From Theobroma cacao (Eukaryota; Streptophyta; Magnoliopsida; Malvales; Malvaceae), in the NCBI RefSeq assembly GCF_000208745.1, contig NC_030850.1:32248736-32312735 (forward strand): a stretch of DNA of 64,000 nt, read 5' to 3'. The notes beneath the pieces are model-generated. The model was not told the DNA's origin. It searched no databases and saw nothing but the letters and a program-made list of their open reading frames with translations. Shown in pieces: positions 1-11,663 of the stretch; position 1 is the stretch's first letter, and each line of letters begins with the position of its first letter. Both the position numbers and the translations under genes were made by a program.

Positions 1-418
1 GTCTCACTCCTCTCAAATCTCTCCCTTCCGTCGGTCTCTCTCCTCCCAGATCTCACCGGCTTCCTTGCACCTCTTCCCTTCCGATCGACCTCTCTCCTCT
101 CCGATCTCACCCCCCTCTCCTTGTTTTTCTTTTTTTGTTTCTTTTTCTTGTCTGCGGCTAACTGTTGATGATTTTTTGGTTTTTTCGTGTTGTGGCTAAC
201 TGCCGTTTTTTGTTTCTCTTTTTTGCAGGGTTTTTAAAGAGCCGGATTGTCCAATTTTTTGGACAACCCGGCGAGGGGGTTCTGGCACCCCTGGAGTTGG
301 TGGCCAGAACCCCCCATCCCGCGTAGTGGGTGGGGGATGGGACGGTTTTTATTATTTTTTTTTATTTTATTTTTTAATTTATTTAATTTATTTATTTTTT
401 TTAATTTATGTGTCTACA
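1..418 (+). mobile_element. 3' part of a long LTR, same family as 44500-46763
   Basis: This segment matches, in opposite orientation, the transcript half of the solo LTR at 44500-46763. Shared landmarks in order are a CT-rich stretch with the Ctcttcccttccgatcgac block, a T-rich run ending in an intron-acceptor-like TTTTTTGCAG at about 220-229, a TTTAAAGAG box, a hairpin at 241-272, a second hairpin at 275-314, a T/A-rich tail, and the terminal TGTCTACA at 411-418. The 5' part lies outside the window, so it cannot be said whether this is a solo LTR or one end of a longer element. No coding sequence is present. The 71-residue open frame over the hairpins is a by-product of the repeat. Confidence 0.75.
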
Positions 419-1096
419 GATTGCATTGTAATCTTACATTGCAGTGGTCTGTTGCAAAATAAACATTGCAATGTAATTTAATTAGGTACATTACAAGGAA
501 TGTACTTTCACTTTCCTCATACCAAACGCTACCTAAGTGTTAAGCAAAGAAGCCTTTTGGTTTTCTTTAAATATAGTTATAGATGTATGCAATGAAGACT
601 TATGAATTTTGCCATAGACTGTAATTCCCAATGGAAAAGAATGTTACTCTTTCTTTATTGGTACGAAACTGAACTTCTTCCTCACTTTATTTAATAGAAA
701 TAGATAGATTTACACTCTACTAGTAAGCGAGAAGGAAGACATCAATGCAAAATAAAGACCTTTCTTTTAACGATTATATGTACTTCAAATAGACATTATA
801 TATGGCCAACCTAGCAAGTTCTTATAGAAGAAGAAAATCAGCAAAACACCTTTTTTTTTTTGGTGAAAAAAAATTGAATAAAACACATCTGACTAATTAG
901 TTGAACATTCTTGTAATTGTATTGCCTTTGTCTACATAAAAAGAATAGTTTCACACAATAATTAATGTCAACATGCTTATTTAATTAATTGAAAAGAAAA
1001 ATTCATTTTAAGGAGCTAAAAAAGTTTAATGAAATAATCATTACTATAAAGAAGGTTAGATTTTGAGTTTGGTGGATCATGATCTCGAATGCTGCT
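419..1096. other. intergenic, no feature recognised
   Basis: AT-rich sequence with short A and T runs. I see no coding signal, RNA gene or clear repeat here. If the LTR ending at 418 is solo, its target-site duplication would start at 419 (GATTG), but the other flank is outside the window. Confidence 0.5.
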
Positions 1097-1458
1097 GCCT
1101 GCTCTTCCCTTCGGACGTCAGAGGTTTTTCTGGTTTGGACGTATAGATATTATGGAAGTTGATGCTGATAGGATGATTTTAAGATGCTCTGGAATATTTT
1201 TTTGTACACTAGAGAGCTGCTTCTCTAGGGAACTGCTGAAAGATTGATGCTGATATGTATATGCTCTGGGATACTTGTAACACGCTGCTCTTCCCCTCGG
1301 AAGGCAGAGGCTTTTCTGATTTGGATGTATAGATATTGTGGAAGATGATGCTGATAGAATGATTTTAAAATGCTCTCTGAGATATTTTTTTTACAGGAGG
1401 GAGCTGTGGAACTGCTACAAGATTGACGCTGACATATCCTCTGGGATATTTGTAACAA
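1097..1458 (+). repeat. imperfect tandem duplication, about 180-bp unit
   Basis: Two adjacent copies, about 1097-1282 and 1284-1458, share the same ordered blocks: GCTGCTCTTCCC.TCGGA, TATAGATATT.TGGAAG, TGATGCTGATAG.ATGATTTT, AATATTTTTTT, GGAACTGCT.A, GATTG..GCTGA, and CTCTGGGATA.TTGTAACA. The copies differ by substitutions and small indels. The minus-strand open frame over the second copy looks fortuitous. Function is unknown. Confidence 0.8.
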
Positions 1459-1510
1459 TAGGGAGATTTGTTTTATATATACAAAGTATGATTATGTGGG
1501 TACACTGATG

Positions 1511-2266
1511 CAGGGCTGGCCCTTTGGGTGAAGCCACCAAAACAACGGCTTTAGGTCTTTAATTTTGAGAGATCTGAATTTTAGGAAAGATTTATAATTT
1601 TATAATAATTATAATATAATTAATTATATTAAAATATATATAAATAAAAATAATTAATAAAATTATTTATTTTTTTACTTTTTTAATTATGTATCTTATA
1701 AATATCAATTTTTTATTATTTTTTTATTTTTATAATGCTATTAATTTTTAATTATATTATCTTTTTTTCAATCAACTAACGATCATATGTATTTAATCTC
1801 CAATAGTTTTTTTTTCTCACTTATTTTTTTTATTTTCAATAAACTCATTTAATGATTTCTAACAATTTTTTTTTCTATATATAAAATCAATTATTTTTTT
1901 CAATGTATAATATGTACTTTTGAATTTTTCTTTTCTCATTTGCTTTTTCTTCGTTTAACTTCAATTTTTCTCTAAAGAATACACAAGAAGTCTGTTATTT
2001 TATTATCTTCATAAAGTCGTGAGTCTCATTACAGTTTGCAATAAGCATTCAACAATTAGGTACTATTATTATAATCTTTATAGATTTATTTACTTTAATT
2101 TAGAGTTTATATTATATTATAAAAACTTGATTATAAAATTTTAATTAAAAATTTTACATATCAAAATGTTAAAAGAATAAAATTTTAATAATTTTTTTAA
2201 TTTCAATAAAAAAAATCTTATTTAAATATTTCGTTTTAAATCTTTGAATTTATTGAGTCGTCTTTG
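1511..2266. mobile_element. decayed non-autonomous hAT-like element
   Basis: A 756-bp AT-rich segment is bounded by a perfect 8-bp direct repeat CACTGATG (1503-1510 and 2267-2274), the target-duplication length of hAT transposons. The left end reads CAGGGCTGGCCC, a typical hAT terminal inverted repeat. The right end, read inward, is CAAAGACGACTC, which keeps 6 of 12 positions; most differences are transitions as expected from decay of methylated cytosines. No transposase coding is left. Confidence 0.6.
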
Positions 2267-2563
2267 CACTGATGGTTTTTGTTTGCTTTCTTCTTAATAA
2301 ACGCAGCACAAATCATGTAAGGGAACATATCCTACCTGAAATGGCTGTATAACTATCACATATACATCTATATATATATATGTGTGTATATATATATAAT
2401 GAAAAATGAAATAGAGACTTATTACATCACTTTGAGTCAAAAAATATTTATATTGCTTGTAAATAAAATTCTACTAATACTAGATAGTGAAGAATTCAAA
2501 ATGTGTAACTCCAAATATAAATTTTCATAGTGAGTGACCATCTAATTCACACAGCGATTTGCT

Positions 2564-2871
2564 TCATGATGAAAATAAAATATGGTACAGTCCCATGATC
2601 AATGAAGTAAAAACATTAGTTTTATCTTTTTCTTTCAGGAATCGCACGAGATTATCATAGTATAAATTTGATCCAAGTCGTATATTGAAATCGATACCGT
2701 CCAATATGGCATCACCAAAGGGGCATCTAGATCCTCTATGATTACCACCCAGGAAATCTTGCCATAAATAATCCGCGAGGGCACGTGCGTCTCGCCCAGA
2801 AGATAAGGCGTAGCTTCCACAGTCACCTCCAATGGAGAGCAACACCTTGACTCCTAGATCCTGGCAATATA
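2564..2871 (-). pseudogene. class III chitinase (GH18) fragment, catalytic residues lost
   Basis: The minus strand encodes about 100 residues that match the middle of a plant class III (hevamine-type) chitinase. The order is CQDLGVKVLLSIGG, then SYALSS, ADYLWQDFLGG, GDAILDGIDFNIRLGS and LYYDNLVRFL. The GH18 active-site motif DGIDFDIE appears as DGIDFNIR: the third Asp is Asn and the essential acid Glu is Arg, so no hydrolase activity is expected. The N-terminal barrel strands and the C-terminal half (after RFL) are missing and there is no signal peptide; a full protein is about 300 residues. An in-frame ATG exists at 2887 only because of a TA repeat. A non-catalytic chitinase-like lectin is possible in principle, but the truncation makes a pseudogene far more likely. 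Confidence 0.8.
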
Positions 2872-3110
2872 TATATATAATCCCCATATATAATAAAGCA
2901 TGTTCCCTACCCAGTGGTCACGAAGCTGGAAGACTATATTTTGTGAACACGATTTCAGTGTTGGGGACATGACGATTACTTCATTGAAAGACCCCCAGGT
3001 CGGCAGTTCTGAGCTTATTTGTCTTTTTGTGCGTAATTTCAAGGGGAATTATTATTATTTTTTGGATAATGTCGTGGGGTACATGAAAAGCATCTAACAT
3101 CTCTGTTTTT

Positions 3111-3482
3111 CAAGCAAGATTTTTTAGATGATTAATGATGCTACTACCTAAAAATCTTAATCTTAGAACTTGGATTAAGCAACAGATCAACGTAACTAAG
3201 GGAGAATTGCATACCAACATGTCTCAAACTAGCGATACCCATTTAGAAATTACAGCTTAAAGGAAGAAATATAATCGTTCAGAGCACATTTACCGCTTGG
3301 CTAATGAGTCTCGAATTGGTTTGTTTAGGCTACTAAAAGCAAATGTTTCCAAAAAGGAAAATGGTGAATGATTGTGGATGTTGTGAAAACACTGCTCACC
3401 GCTTCATTATTGGAGACAAAAGACGAAGTGAAATTAATGCACCATCTTTTCCTGCAACTACCGGATCCAACTTTCGTCCCTT
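3111..3482 (+). repeat. copy 1 of a duplicated 370-bp segment
   Basis: This stretch is repeated in direct orientation at 4315-4679, about 1.2 kb away. Shared blocks include CTACTACCTAA.AATCTTAAT, GAACTTGGATTAAGCAACAG, CATGT.TCAAACTAGCGATA, and TTATTGGAGACAAAAGACGA. A smaller direct repeat flanks copy 1 on both sides (about 3018-3085 and 3480-3550, sharing GTGCGTAATTTCAA and GGGGTACATGAAAA). Neither copy carries a convincing gene. Since it starts next to the chitinase fragment, it may be a remnant of a rearranged chitinase locus. Confidence 0.85.
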
Positions 3483-3554
3483 ATTTGTCTGTGTGCGTAA
3501 TTTCAAAGGGAATTATTTTTTTTTATTAACGTCGCGGGGTACATGAAAAATATC

Positions 3555-4314
3555 TAATTTTGTTTTTTTAGGTGTAAAGGTTACGTGTTGTAATAAATAA
3601 AATGGAATGTATTACAAGCAATACAAAAAAATATTAGAGCAATTCTTGAAATGTAAATATTTTGGTGGTAGACAGTGAAAAATAAGAATCAGTGAAAAAA
3701 GCAACGGATCACGGAGAATAAAAAAAAGTTGATTAGAGAGAATCTTTGAAAGAGCTTAGAGAGAGTTTTGAAAGTAATCTCTGATGATAGTTTCTGATTT
3801 CTTGCTTAAGTGCCAGACTCTTATATTTATATTAAATAGGAATACTCTTTTAAAAACAATAAATAGAAGAAAAATACTTTTAAGAGAACACATTTTGTAT
3901 GAAAGAATATGCTTATTGTGGGAATAACATGTCCATTGTGTGAAGAAAAACTTATGGGAAAAACACCTTAAAAAACGACTTATCAAAAGCTATGCGAACA
4001 ACAGTAATTGGATAATAGGTGTAAGTTTTAGGTGGTGAAATACTAACACTTGATAATGCATCATATACATTATTACGAGAGAAAGAAAGAGTAAAGCACG
4101 CATACTTCAAAAAAAAGTTAAAAAGTTTTTTTAATTGTCTTTAAATTTGAGTTACTAAACCAAACTCTTTTGAACATCTCAAAAGTGAAAATAACTCAAT
4201 AAATCCTGTCACTCGTTCTGAGTTACTTTCGCTTTTTCTTATAATATGATTGTTCCACATACTATAAAATAATATTTAGAGAAATAATGGATAATCAAAA
4301 TTGGACATCTACGT
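3555..4314. other. intergenic, no gene recognised
   Basis: AT-rich spacer between the two copies of the duplicated segment. The minus-strand open frame at 3756-3986 has no recognisable domain and is judged random. Confidence 0.5.
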
Positions 4315-4679
4315 CAAGTAAGATTTTTCAGATGACTAGTAATGCTACTACCTAATAATCTTAATCTTAGAACTTGGATTAAGCAACAGATCAAAGTAAC
4401 TAAGGGAAAATTGATACCAACATGTGTCAAACTAGCGATATTCATTTAAAATTACATTGAAGAAATATAATCGTTCACAGCACATTTACTGCTTGGCTCA
4501 TGAGTCATGAACTGGTTTATTTAGGCTACTAAAAGCATACACTTGACAAAAGAAAATGGTGAATGATTTGTGGATGTTGTGAAAACACTGCCCTTCCCTT
4601 CATTATTGGAGACAAAAGACGAAGTGCAATTAATGCACTATCTTTTCCTGCAACTACGGGATGCAACCTTTGTCCCTTC
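4315..4679 (+). repeat. copy 2 of the duplicated 370-bp segment
   Basis: Direct repeat of 3111-3482 with scattered substitutions and small indels; see that entry for the shared blocks. The two copies diverge after the CCTGCAACTAC.GGAT block near the 3' end. Confidence 0.85.
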
Positions 4680-5045
4680 CTGGACTAGATAAGGTCGATG
4701 CATCAATAATTTGGGGGGAAAAAAATAATGTAAAACATATTTTTGTGTAAATTACTTAACTACATGGATGTATTTTGTCAACAACTTTCATGGAAAATAT
4801 TAGCAAAATTACAAATAGCTATAGACAAGCTAAATACAAAAATACAAAAAGCTTTATAATTTTTAACAATCTTAATTTGTAAAATCATTAACGTCAAAAT
4901 GCATGAGTACTTTTTGTAATCATGGAAATATTTTGTCAATAACTTGTACAATACCTCTCTAGTTTAGGTGTTTAAAAGATATGGCAGAAAGCAAGAAGAT
5001 AAGTAGTGTTTTTACCAATAATATCCCTACAAGAGTTCATCGTAC

Positions 5046-5288
5046 TTGACTCAAGAGTTGTTCCAACAGTTTGGTTTTGTCAGATCAGAGTTACAAGAAG
5101 ATGCTAAAACGGCAATTTCAAGATTGAATGGAGCCTCGCCAGAATCTGTGGCGAAGTTTCTCACTGGACAAAACCGAGTACAGAACATCCAGGAAATGAG
5201 ATTCCATAAGGGAGACGAGAGAATAGTAGTGGTAAAAAGAAGCGGAACTCATCTCAAAGTGCTGGGTTGCCTCACTCACAGGTCTTAA
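5046..5288 (+). CDS. unrecognised 80-residue open frame, doubtful
   Basis: An ATG-initiated frame encodes a mixed, fairly hydrophilic 80-residue sequence beginning MTQELFQQFGFVRSELQ, with residues VRSELQEDAKTAISRL likely helical. Its composition is more protein-like than that of most open frames in this window, but I recognise no family, and no splice-consistent continuation was worked out. It lies convergent to the 3' end of the DUF724 gene. It could be an exon of an unrecognised gene, a gene remnant, or chance. Confidence 0.2.
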   Translation: MTQELFQQFGFVRSELQEDAKTAISRLNGASPESVAKFLTGQNRVQNIQEMRFHKGDERIVVVKRSGTHLKVLGCLTHRS

Positions 5289-5729
5289 AGGGTGAAGGAA
5301 TCCAAATAATCTGCAATTCACCTCACCAGAGGTGAATCATGAGTAGTAAAAGATAGATTAACGTCCCGGCATGAGTGAAAAAGCTTCACTTCTTCAAGAG
5401 CAGGTGCAGCAGCAATATTGCAGAAACTCTATTAAAAGGATTCCACAAAAGTTAGTATTTCACATTTTCAGTATTTCTAGTCTAGGGGAAACAGGTCCAC
5501 ATTTTGACTCAAAAAAGACCCCATTACTGAACATACATGACTCCAAAGACCAAATGCTATGTGCATGAAACAACTAATACATTCAGATCTAATAATTCAA
5601 ATGACCCTACTGATCACCTAACCTAATCACCACTACAGTCGCATCCACATATTTAACAACAATAATCGTCACCTGTGCTCCACAAGTCTCACTGTTATGA
5701 ACAAGAAACCTTTAATAGTGCACCGTCAA

Positions 5730-8700
5730 TCATGGCAACTTCCAAGGGGCAGTAGCTACTTTTTTAAAATCCTGCGAGGCGGTCTGAATAACGTCATTTA
5801 GAACATCTACTTGCAACCTCAAACTAGCAATCTTAAGATCCTTGGTCTCCTTTTCTGACTTTATGGCAGTATGTCTTTCTTGTAACTGAGTAATCTTCTT
5901 TTCAATCTCTTCCATCTCGTCTTCAAATTTAGTTGTCTCCTTTGTATTCTCAATTATCTCCCTTCCAGCATTTTCTCTCTCTCCTAGATGCTGTCCTTGC
6001 CCTTCCTTGATTGACAGTAATTCATTCAAGCGATGTTTAAGTAAAGTAACATCAAATCCATGCTTTTCCAAGTCATTAAGACTTTCCAAAATGCTGTCAA
6101 ATGTGTTTCTAGGGTCATCAAAATGCAACATGGATATCTTCTCAAACAAACCAGCAAAGGTTACCATGATTCCAATTGCCGATCCTTCAATAAACTCTTC
6201 TTTGTTTCCAACCAAAGGTTGAAAATGTGGTTTTTGGGGCACAATTTGGAAGACATCCATTGATTCAATTGTTCGCCAGACAGGCGATTTCTTCACAAAA
6301 GGCAAACTTCGATCATCATCAAATGGACTTCTACCTCTGGCATCAATTGCAAGAGATTCTACTGGAACATCAACTAGTCCTTCTCTTTCCTCATTCCATC
6401 CATTGACAAGCCTACCAGAGGAAAGTCCTAGAGGAAAAGAAGCATACTCAACAACAACATAAAAGTAAAAAGCCAAGTGATGATCTACATTCTTGTAACA
6501 ACAAAGAGAGAGCGAGAGAGAGAGAGAGGAAAACAATTATAAAAGCAGATGAGGAGTCGTATATCTGATGAAGCAGCTTACTTGATTCTTCATCAACTGA
6601 AGAGTGCATTCCTCCTATCCATGTTCGTAGAGGTTGATCCTCATCTGCCATGTTGGAAATATCAGCAATCGCCAAGTGAACCTCTTTTGTTTTGTAAGCA
6701 GAAATATCAGTTGTCCTTCCTTTAAAAGCATCTTAAGGGGTCAAAAATTAACAAAATAGGATGTTAATCCACAATTTATAAGGTGCGTAACCATAAACTA
6801 CAAAAGACTAAAAGATAGTCAAGACGTAATTACATATACATAAGGTAAAAGCCAGCAACAGAAACAAGAAGAAAAAGTGGTTCGGAACATGCATAACCTT
6901 TCTTTCCAATATAACCGTCCCCACCCCCAATGCAACAAAAAGTTTCCCCTTCTTTCAGGTTAATCACTAGCCGAATCTTTTTTCCCAGTAACTGCCCCCA
7001 TTACACCAACTATTCTTGTATTATTTAGAATATCAATTGGAAAGTTCATTTGAGAAAACAACTACTACACTTGACTTGAGTTAAAACTTTGAAAGTCTCT
7101 ACCCCAATGCTTCCCAGACAGCCTTATATAGCAGTTATTTTAATTTCCTTGAGGCATATTAGCAACATCGACAAACCAAGAATTGAAACCTCCAAGTACC
7201 TGACAAATCCACCCCTTTATGTTTTGACAATTCAGTTTCATTACTCGTACAATCTTTTAAAGCTTTTTCATCAGCAAGACCTCCAGTCCGATTTTGCTCC
7301 TTACCTACAACTCATAATACTAAGTTCGCATAAAATGCAGATTTATATATACCCATCAAAAACTAAAGCTTAAGTTATCATATACCAGCATCAAAAGCCT
7401 TTGGACTTGTAACTACAGATTTACGTGGTCTTCCCCTCTTCCTTTTCTGATTGCTTACTCCAACTTTCTGCTCCTTTATTTCCTATATCAGTAAGACCAA
7501 CAGTTAAAAGGACTACTATAACGAATATATAAGAAAATTAATCACCATAGGGGATGCCCATTCCATGTTGGCTACCATATCAAGACAAAGACAGGCTATG
7601 GAATAGGCTCAAGAAAATAGAAATTTTAGCAAAATGGGCTGACTACACTCAAAACAAGTCATACCGTATAACCAAGCACACCATGGCAAAATTGCTCAAC
7701 TTTTATAAGCATTTGAAAAAAGATATTGCTGAAGGTAAAAGTTTGACAAAAATGTAGTTCTACAGACCTTAAAGTTGACCACAAATGCTACATACCTATG
7801 ATCATGACAACTAAGGGAAAAGAAATATAGGTCAATATTAACTGAATCCAACAGTATAATGACACACTTTGTTCTCATTAAGAATTTAAGCAACTTCAAA
7901 TTAATAGCTTATCTTAGCAGTTTTCTCTCAGCCAGAGACTATTAAGAATTTTGCTTACCATGTTCTCATTTCCCACTGAATCATTTACGCTATTCTTTGG
8001 ATCCCCCTTTAGCTTCAGAGATTCATCATTAGGAATCTGAAAAGAATTTTCAGCCTGTGAAGTCTTTGTGGACTTTGCTGTTAATCCTAAGATGATAGGC
8101 ATTTCAACTTCTTTCGTTTTAACCTCTCCTTCGTTAATTTCTTCAGCAGTTCCTGTAATTCCCTCCTTGCCTGAAAATATGTAATATGCATTAAGTTAAA
8201 CAATATATATGTATATGTATGTATATATATATATACATATACATGTATATATACACTATATATGTGTGTGTGTGTGTGTGTATACACATATACATATATC
8301 AAACCTGGAGCACATGAACCAACAGCTATATATACCTGCTGTCGAAACCTGTGGACCTTCACTTGGTGACTTTCTAGCTCTTACATTCCTTTTCACAAGG
8401 TTACTTATTTTACTGTCAACTGAACTGACTTTCTGCCGCTTAGTCTTCTGCATTAGTAAGGGGAAATATAGGTCAGATGAAAGTAGTAGCAACAAGTGCA
8501 GATCAGGCATATTGGCCAATGGAGCCAAAAAAACCAAAGTGCCAATAATCATTGATCATTACCCAGTTAGAACGGTGATGTTGACAGAAAAGGCAGTCAT
8601 TCGAAGCAGTTTGCTGCAAAGCAAGTGGGGCACATTGAATATCCCAGTTGAAAAACAACTTTGCTTAACACTTGAAACAACCCATTGAGAAGTATCAACC

Positions 8701-11663
8701 TCAACTATGTCAAGCAGGACAAGTTTTGATGATATTCTTGTAGACATGAATTTTTTTTAGTTGGTACGATACTAAAGGGGCAAGCTAATCTTCATTTCTT
8801 CTTTGAGTAATGATTATCCTTGAAGCCAGACATTATTTTCTAACATATTTTAGAACAAAACTTACTTTAACACAGGATTTTTAGAAGCTACGTGCTTCAG
8901 TTGAAAGGCAACTCAGGGACCATACACAGATACCATAGAGTTGTGAAGTGGACTGGATTTTAATGTGATATTTATACATTTCTCATCATCAAATAGGAAT
9001 GTAACAAAAAAGGAAACAAATTTGATCTTATGGTGATAATATGAACAATGAAACTCCAAAAGAAGAAATCTAACTCACAGTTGTGCTTCCTGTCAAAGGG
9101 CTCTCACTCTTAGCACAAGGCTGATCTACAATCACAGTTTTCTTCGTTAATCTAGTTCCTGTTCCACCAGTCTTTGGAGTACCTTCTTTACATGATGTTT
9201 CATTAAGCATATCTTTCAACTGATCGCCTGAGACTGATGATCGTGTCTCCACTGTGTTTCCTTCGGTTGACTTTTTAGAAGGGCGTGAGCGCAAAGTGTT
9301 GCCATTAGGTGTTTCTAGTTTGATCTTCTTCTTGCTTGAGAGCAAAGCATTGTTTTCATCAGCGGGAGTTGGCTGCTCCATAAAATTCTTGCTTATACTT
9401 GTCAAAGGAGTCTTATCTTCAGTGCTATCCTTTGTGGCAAACAAACTTCCATGTTCTCCAGCCACCACGGGGTTCTGAGTACCACAGTGAGCATTTCCTA
9501 TCTGCTCTTGCTCTTCAGAAGCAATTAAGACTTCCTGAAACAAAAGCCTATAGCTTAAGCTACCAATAAATGAATAACCTTGCATTGGCATAATAAACTT
9601 CTACAATAATCACAATGAAGTATTCTAAATCTACAACAAGAAGTCCAGGTGATACCAGAACTAGAACAACATTTACGGCATTCAACATGGCAAGTTATTA
9701 TTTGTAAAATCTGAGTAGATTTTAAAGCAAACTAAAATGTATAATCCACAACTAGTTCAACACATCTGTATAGAGATAATGGAAATAAGAGTAGCGAAGG
9801 AGATGAGGCATAAATGCAATGCATTTTTCAATCTAGTAATATAGAGAAGGTAATCATTGAAATAAGCAGTAATCAACTTAGACACAGTCAAAAAGCACAT
9901 TTCAAATCAGTATTTCCTTCTCTTCTTAAGATAAAATTAAAATGTATACTCTAGGCCCATGTTCAGTACCACGAACACAACAATGAGCTCATTTAAATTT
10001 AAGGTGGGAAAACAATGGCAAACAAAAATTGTCAAGGGAAAAGATACCTTGGATTTACTAACCCATTTGCCATTAATCCATTCAACGTTAGGCCTTATAT
10101 CTGTGTGAGTGAGTTCCTTGTCCTCATTTCCATGCTTAAAAAACACATTGTACCTTCTTCCAGTAAGAACTTTGGTAATTACTCCACTTCGCCAACCAAA
10201 ATTATATGTTGTATCCACTCTTTCCAGCAACTCATAATTTCTATCTGCATAACGAGGAGGAGTGGGTCTGATATGGAGGGAATCTACAACAACTTTTACT
10301 GTCCCAGACTCATCATCGTTCCTTGAGCTCTGATACTTCACCAAGAAACTATTCTCCCCAAGTTCTTTTATGACTAATGCAGGGAACCAAACATCACGTA
10401 TACTTTCTTTGTCAATACTTACCTCCACTGCTGTCCCTGAGCTAAAAATGGAGCCTGTTGATTGCTTTAAAAAGATAAAATTAAAAAATAAATCACTCAC
10501 ATGGTACAAAAGGTCAACCAGGCTGCACAAATCTTCAATTCCACAAATGACATATAATAGAAAACAGGATAATACCGTCTTAAAAACTACGCAAAGTGAG
10601 ATTAACCAACAGCAGAGATGCATAAATGTACAAACACATGCAGAGTAGAAACTAATACACAGACGACATAATAACAATTGGATCTGACATAAACAAGAAA
10701 ATGCAATTACATTAAAAAATAAATAAAAACTAAACAAGAGGCAAGCATGATTCAGGAAAATTACAAAGTTCGCGCGGCTATAATTGCCTTTTGCATCCAA
10801 CTACAATTGCATGATACCAAGGCCAAAATATATTACAAATGAAAATTAGCAGAGCTAAAACAAAGAAAGAATATCAAATTAAACATATTGTTCGAGTTAA
10901 TTATTTAACTCAAGCACTCAAAAAACCCTAACCATCTTGTATACTTTTTGCAGTAATCATGAAAACATAGTTGTAATAGGAAATTTTTAAAGGTAAAAAG
11001 TTACATGCAGTGAGATCCGCAATTTCGACATAAAAAAAATGACAGCTAAAATTAGTGAACCCATAAATTACCATTTCCTCCAAAATACAAAACAAAAAAA
11101 TTCAGCTCTGGAATATGAAATAAACCCAAAAATCCCAGATCAAAAAGAATTTAAAAAAAAAAAACCAAGATGGCCGTGTTACCACATACCTGCTTTTCAG
11201 GTCGAACCCATTTGCCATCGATCCAATCCCAATGAACCCTCAAATCTTTGCTCTCAAACTCAATAACATCGGGAGGATTATCAAAATAAACCCTATATTT
11301 CGACTTTTCCAAAACCCTTCTCACAACCCCAGTCCACCACCCATCTCTATACCTCGCATCAACGACGTCGTTTACCTCAAACACTTGACCATCCTCCTCC
11401 TTCTCTTGAGGCGGCAACGGCCGTACAAAAGCGGGGTCGACGTGTTCAGTCAAAGGGGATGAGCCATCTTCGGCGAGCAAAGTCTTGTACTGAACCAAGG
11501 CCTTCTTGCGTTTCTTGGAAGTGGATTTGGGAGGGAATTCGAGAATTGTGGCCAAGTACCAGGCGCCTCGAAAGCCTTCCTCGTCGCTGCTGACCTCGAC
11601 TGGGGTTGCTTTGCCGAAAGGTTGTTGTTGGAGTGCGTCAGTGTCAGGAAGAGGATTCACCAT
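5730..11663 (-). CDS. DUF724/Agenet-domain protein with AT-hook-like motif, 867 aa
   Basis: This is a plant DUF724 family protein, thought to act in the nucleus as a chromatin or RNA adaptor. CDS exons on the minus strand are 11663-11190, 10464-10048, 9534-9079, 8447-8336, 8170-7959, 7482-7386, 6719-6582 and 6427-5730. All junctions are GT-AG and phases close to 867 residues. Exon 1 (residues 1-158) holds two Agenet/Tudor-like units (VEVSSDEEGFRGAWY; VVDARYRDGWWTGVV ending WDWIDGKWV). Exon 2 (159-297) holds a second pair (VEVSIDKESIRDVWF; YNFGWRSGVITKVL ending VEWINGKWV). Residues 298-557 are Ser/Thr/Lys-rich and probably disordered. Exon 6 carries KRKRGRPRK, which resembles an AT hook. The last two exons carry the DUF724 domain (PLRTWIGGMHSS; LPFVKKSPVWRTIESMDVF; PQKPHFQPL) and a coiled coil at about 780-850. 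An upstream in-frame ATG at 11759 would add 32 residues; 11663 is preferred because family members begin close to the first Agenet unit. Confidence 0.93.
8196..8301. repeat. TA/TG/CA microsatellite in a DUF724 intron
   Basis: Compound dinucleotide repeat of alternating TA, TG and CA units, including a (TG)n core near 8265-8281, inside the intron between the exons at 8447-8336 and 8170-7959. It produces spurious low-complexity open frames on both strands. A GA-rich run at about 6507-6530 lies in the last intron of the same gene. Confidence 0.9.

Noticed and set aside
8087..8688. Long plus- and minus-strand open frames with TYIHIC-type repeats
   Set aside because: They run through the TA/TG microsatellite and a DUF724 intron; only the parts matching exons 4 and 5 are coding.
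10015..10648. Plus-strand open frames over the Agenet exon
   Set aside because: Antisense shadows of DUF724 exon 2.
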